Assembly (NCBI RefSeq): GCF_025118155.1
Contig: NW_026251401.1
Span: forward strand, 372,001-436,000
Direction of reading: 5' to 3'
From: Cokeromyces recurvatus
Taxonomy: Eukaryota > Mucoromycota > Mucoromycetes > Mucorales > Mucoraceae
Length of the DNA: 64,000 bases
Both the position numbers and the translations under genes were made by a program. The notes beneath the pieces were generated by a model. The model made no database searches. It had not been told where the DNA came from and saw only the letters and a program-made list of their open reading frames with translations. Positions 63,308 to 64,000 of this stretch are shown here, in pieces. Each line of letters begins with the position of its first letter. Positions within the stretch are counted from its first letter, which is position 1.

Positions 63308-64000
63308 CAACAAAGTTCAATTTATCAATCTAAGGAATAAGCTATTACACTTGAATAAAGTATATTTATTACACCTTTTTTTCTCAAATTTAGCCGTACT
63401 TGAAAATTTTGAAGTATGTGTGTGTGTGTGTGTGTTTTAATACCGCTTAACCAAAGAGAATTAGGTTGCAAATATGTATATAAAGTAGCCATATTTTTAT
63501 ACTACAACTTGCATCAATAAGGGACTTTTATTTCTTACGGAATTATGACTTTCGCTGATGATCAATAATACATTTCCTCCAAAGTTAACGCTTACATTTT
63601 AGAAGGGTATGGGCGTATCGACCAAGTATTTACAAGACTATTGTAAATCATCAGTTTGTTACTTTAATAAATGGTGAACAAAGAATATTAGTTGAATTGA
63701 ATTAATAATGATTATTCAAAAAAAAAAAAGACTACATGCATGTAGTAGTATTTATTATGCCTAAACATGAAATAAGTTGTTTAACTCATAATTGCATTCC
63801 CCTCCCAATACAAGCTCACTTCTGATATAAAAATAGACTGGCTATTCTAACATTTTCTTTTATAAGTTGATCTTTTATATTTGCCTTTTACTTTTTTTTT
63901 TTTTGAATTTTATTCCAAAAAAGGGGCTCTTAGTCTCCTTGCTAATTTGACGCTTATAAATAAAAAAAAAAAAAAAAATTACCGAACAGTTTGTCCGGAG
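63308..64000. other. 3' flank of PEX11, no gene seen
   Basis: About 690 AT-rich bases with a GT repeat (63417-63434) and short A and T runs. Presumed PEX11 3' UTR and spacer; any further gene begins outside the window. Confidence 0.5.

Overview
The window is nuclear DNA of a filamentous fungus, most likely Mucoromycota (Mucorales-like). The genes are compact and carry many short GT-AG introns, usually about 50-110 bases with GTAAGT-type donors. The intergenic DNA is very AT-rich and full of homopolymers and microsatellites, and the protein set is typical of early-diverging fungi. There are no bacterial-style operons, CRISPR arrays, phages, tRNAs or rRNAs that I can recognise. Gene models were built by hand from splice signals, reading phase and family similarity; every multi-exon model below keeps frame from start to stop, except the first, which runs off the left edge.

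Layout. 0-9 kb: PX-domain protein (partial), SRPK-type kinase, SUN-domain protein. 9-18 kb: an AT-rich region with a dispersed repeat, Sco1 copper chaperone, a disordered hypothetical protein, a NIPA-type Mg2+ transporter, GRASP, and a small membrane protein. 18-28 kb: Rqc1/TCF25, a CHY-RING ubiquitin ligase, serine palmitoyltransferase subunit 2 (LCB2), VTC1. 28-43 kb: a complete kinesin-3, Mdm31/32-type mitochondrial protein, a CUE-CCCH-Smr protein, a C2H2 zinc-finger protein, gankyrin/Nas6. 43-52 kb: an acidic nuclear-type hypothetical protein, a RING-H2 protein, a 4-kb gene-free stretch, a disordered hypothetical protein. 52-64 kb: a very long Ssk1/Mcs4-like response regulator, an MTH1-like Nudix enzyme, SUMO, ALG12 fused to a glutaredoxin, PEX11.

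The genes are mostly unrelated housekeeping functions. Loose themes are ubiquitin/SUMO/proteasome (CHY-RING, RING-H2, Nas6, SUMO, Rqc1), the secretory pathway (GRASP, ALG12, LCB2, a small predicted ER membrane protein) and organelle shape (Mdm31, PEX11, SUN, kinesin-3).

Three observations stand out. First, an ALG12 mannosyltransferase is joined by a 69-base intron to a glutaredoxin domain; splicing itself creates the catalytic Cys of a CPYS site, and the unspliced message ends shortly after as ALG12 alone. Second, the Ssk1-like regulator carries four hydrophobic segments and what looks like a dead histidine-kinase module upstream of an intact receiver. Third, a roughly 210-base GC-richer repeat occurs in inverted orientation at 9.3 kb and 59.6 kb, with a probable fragment at 27.3 kb.
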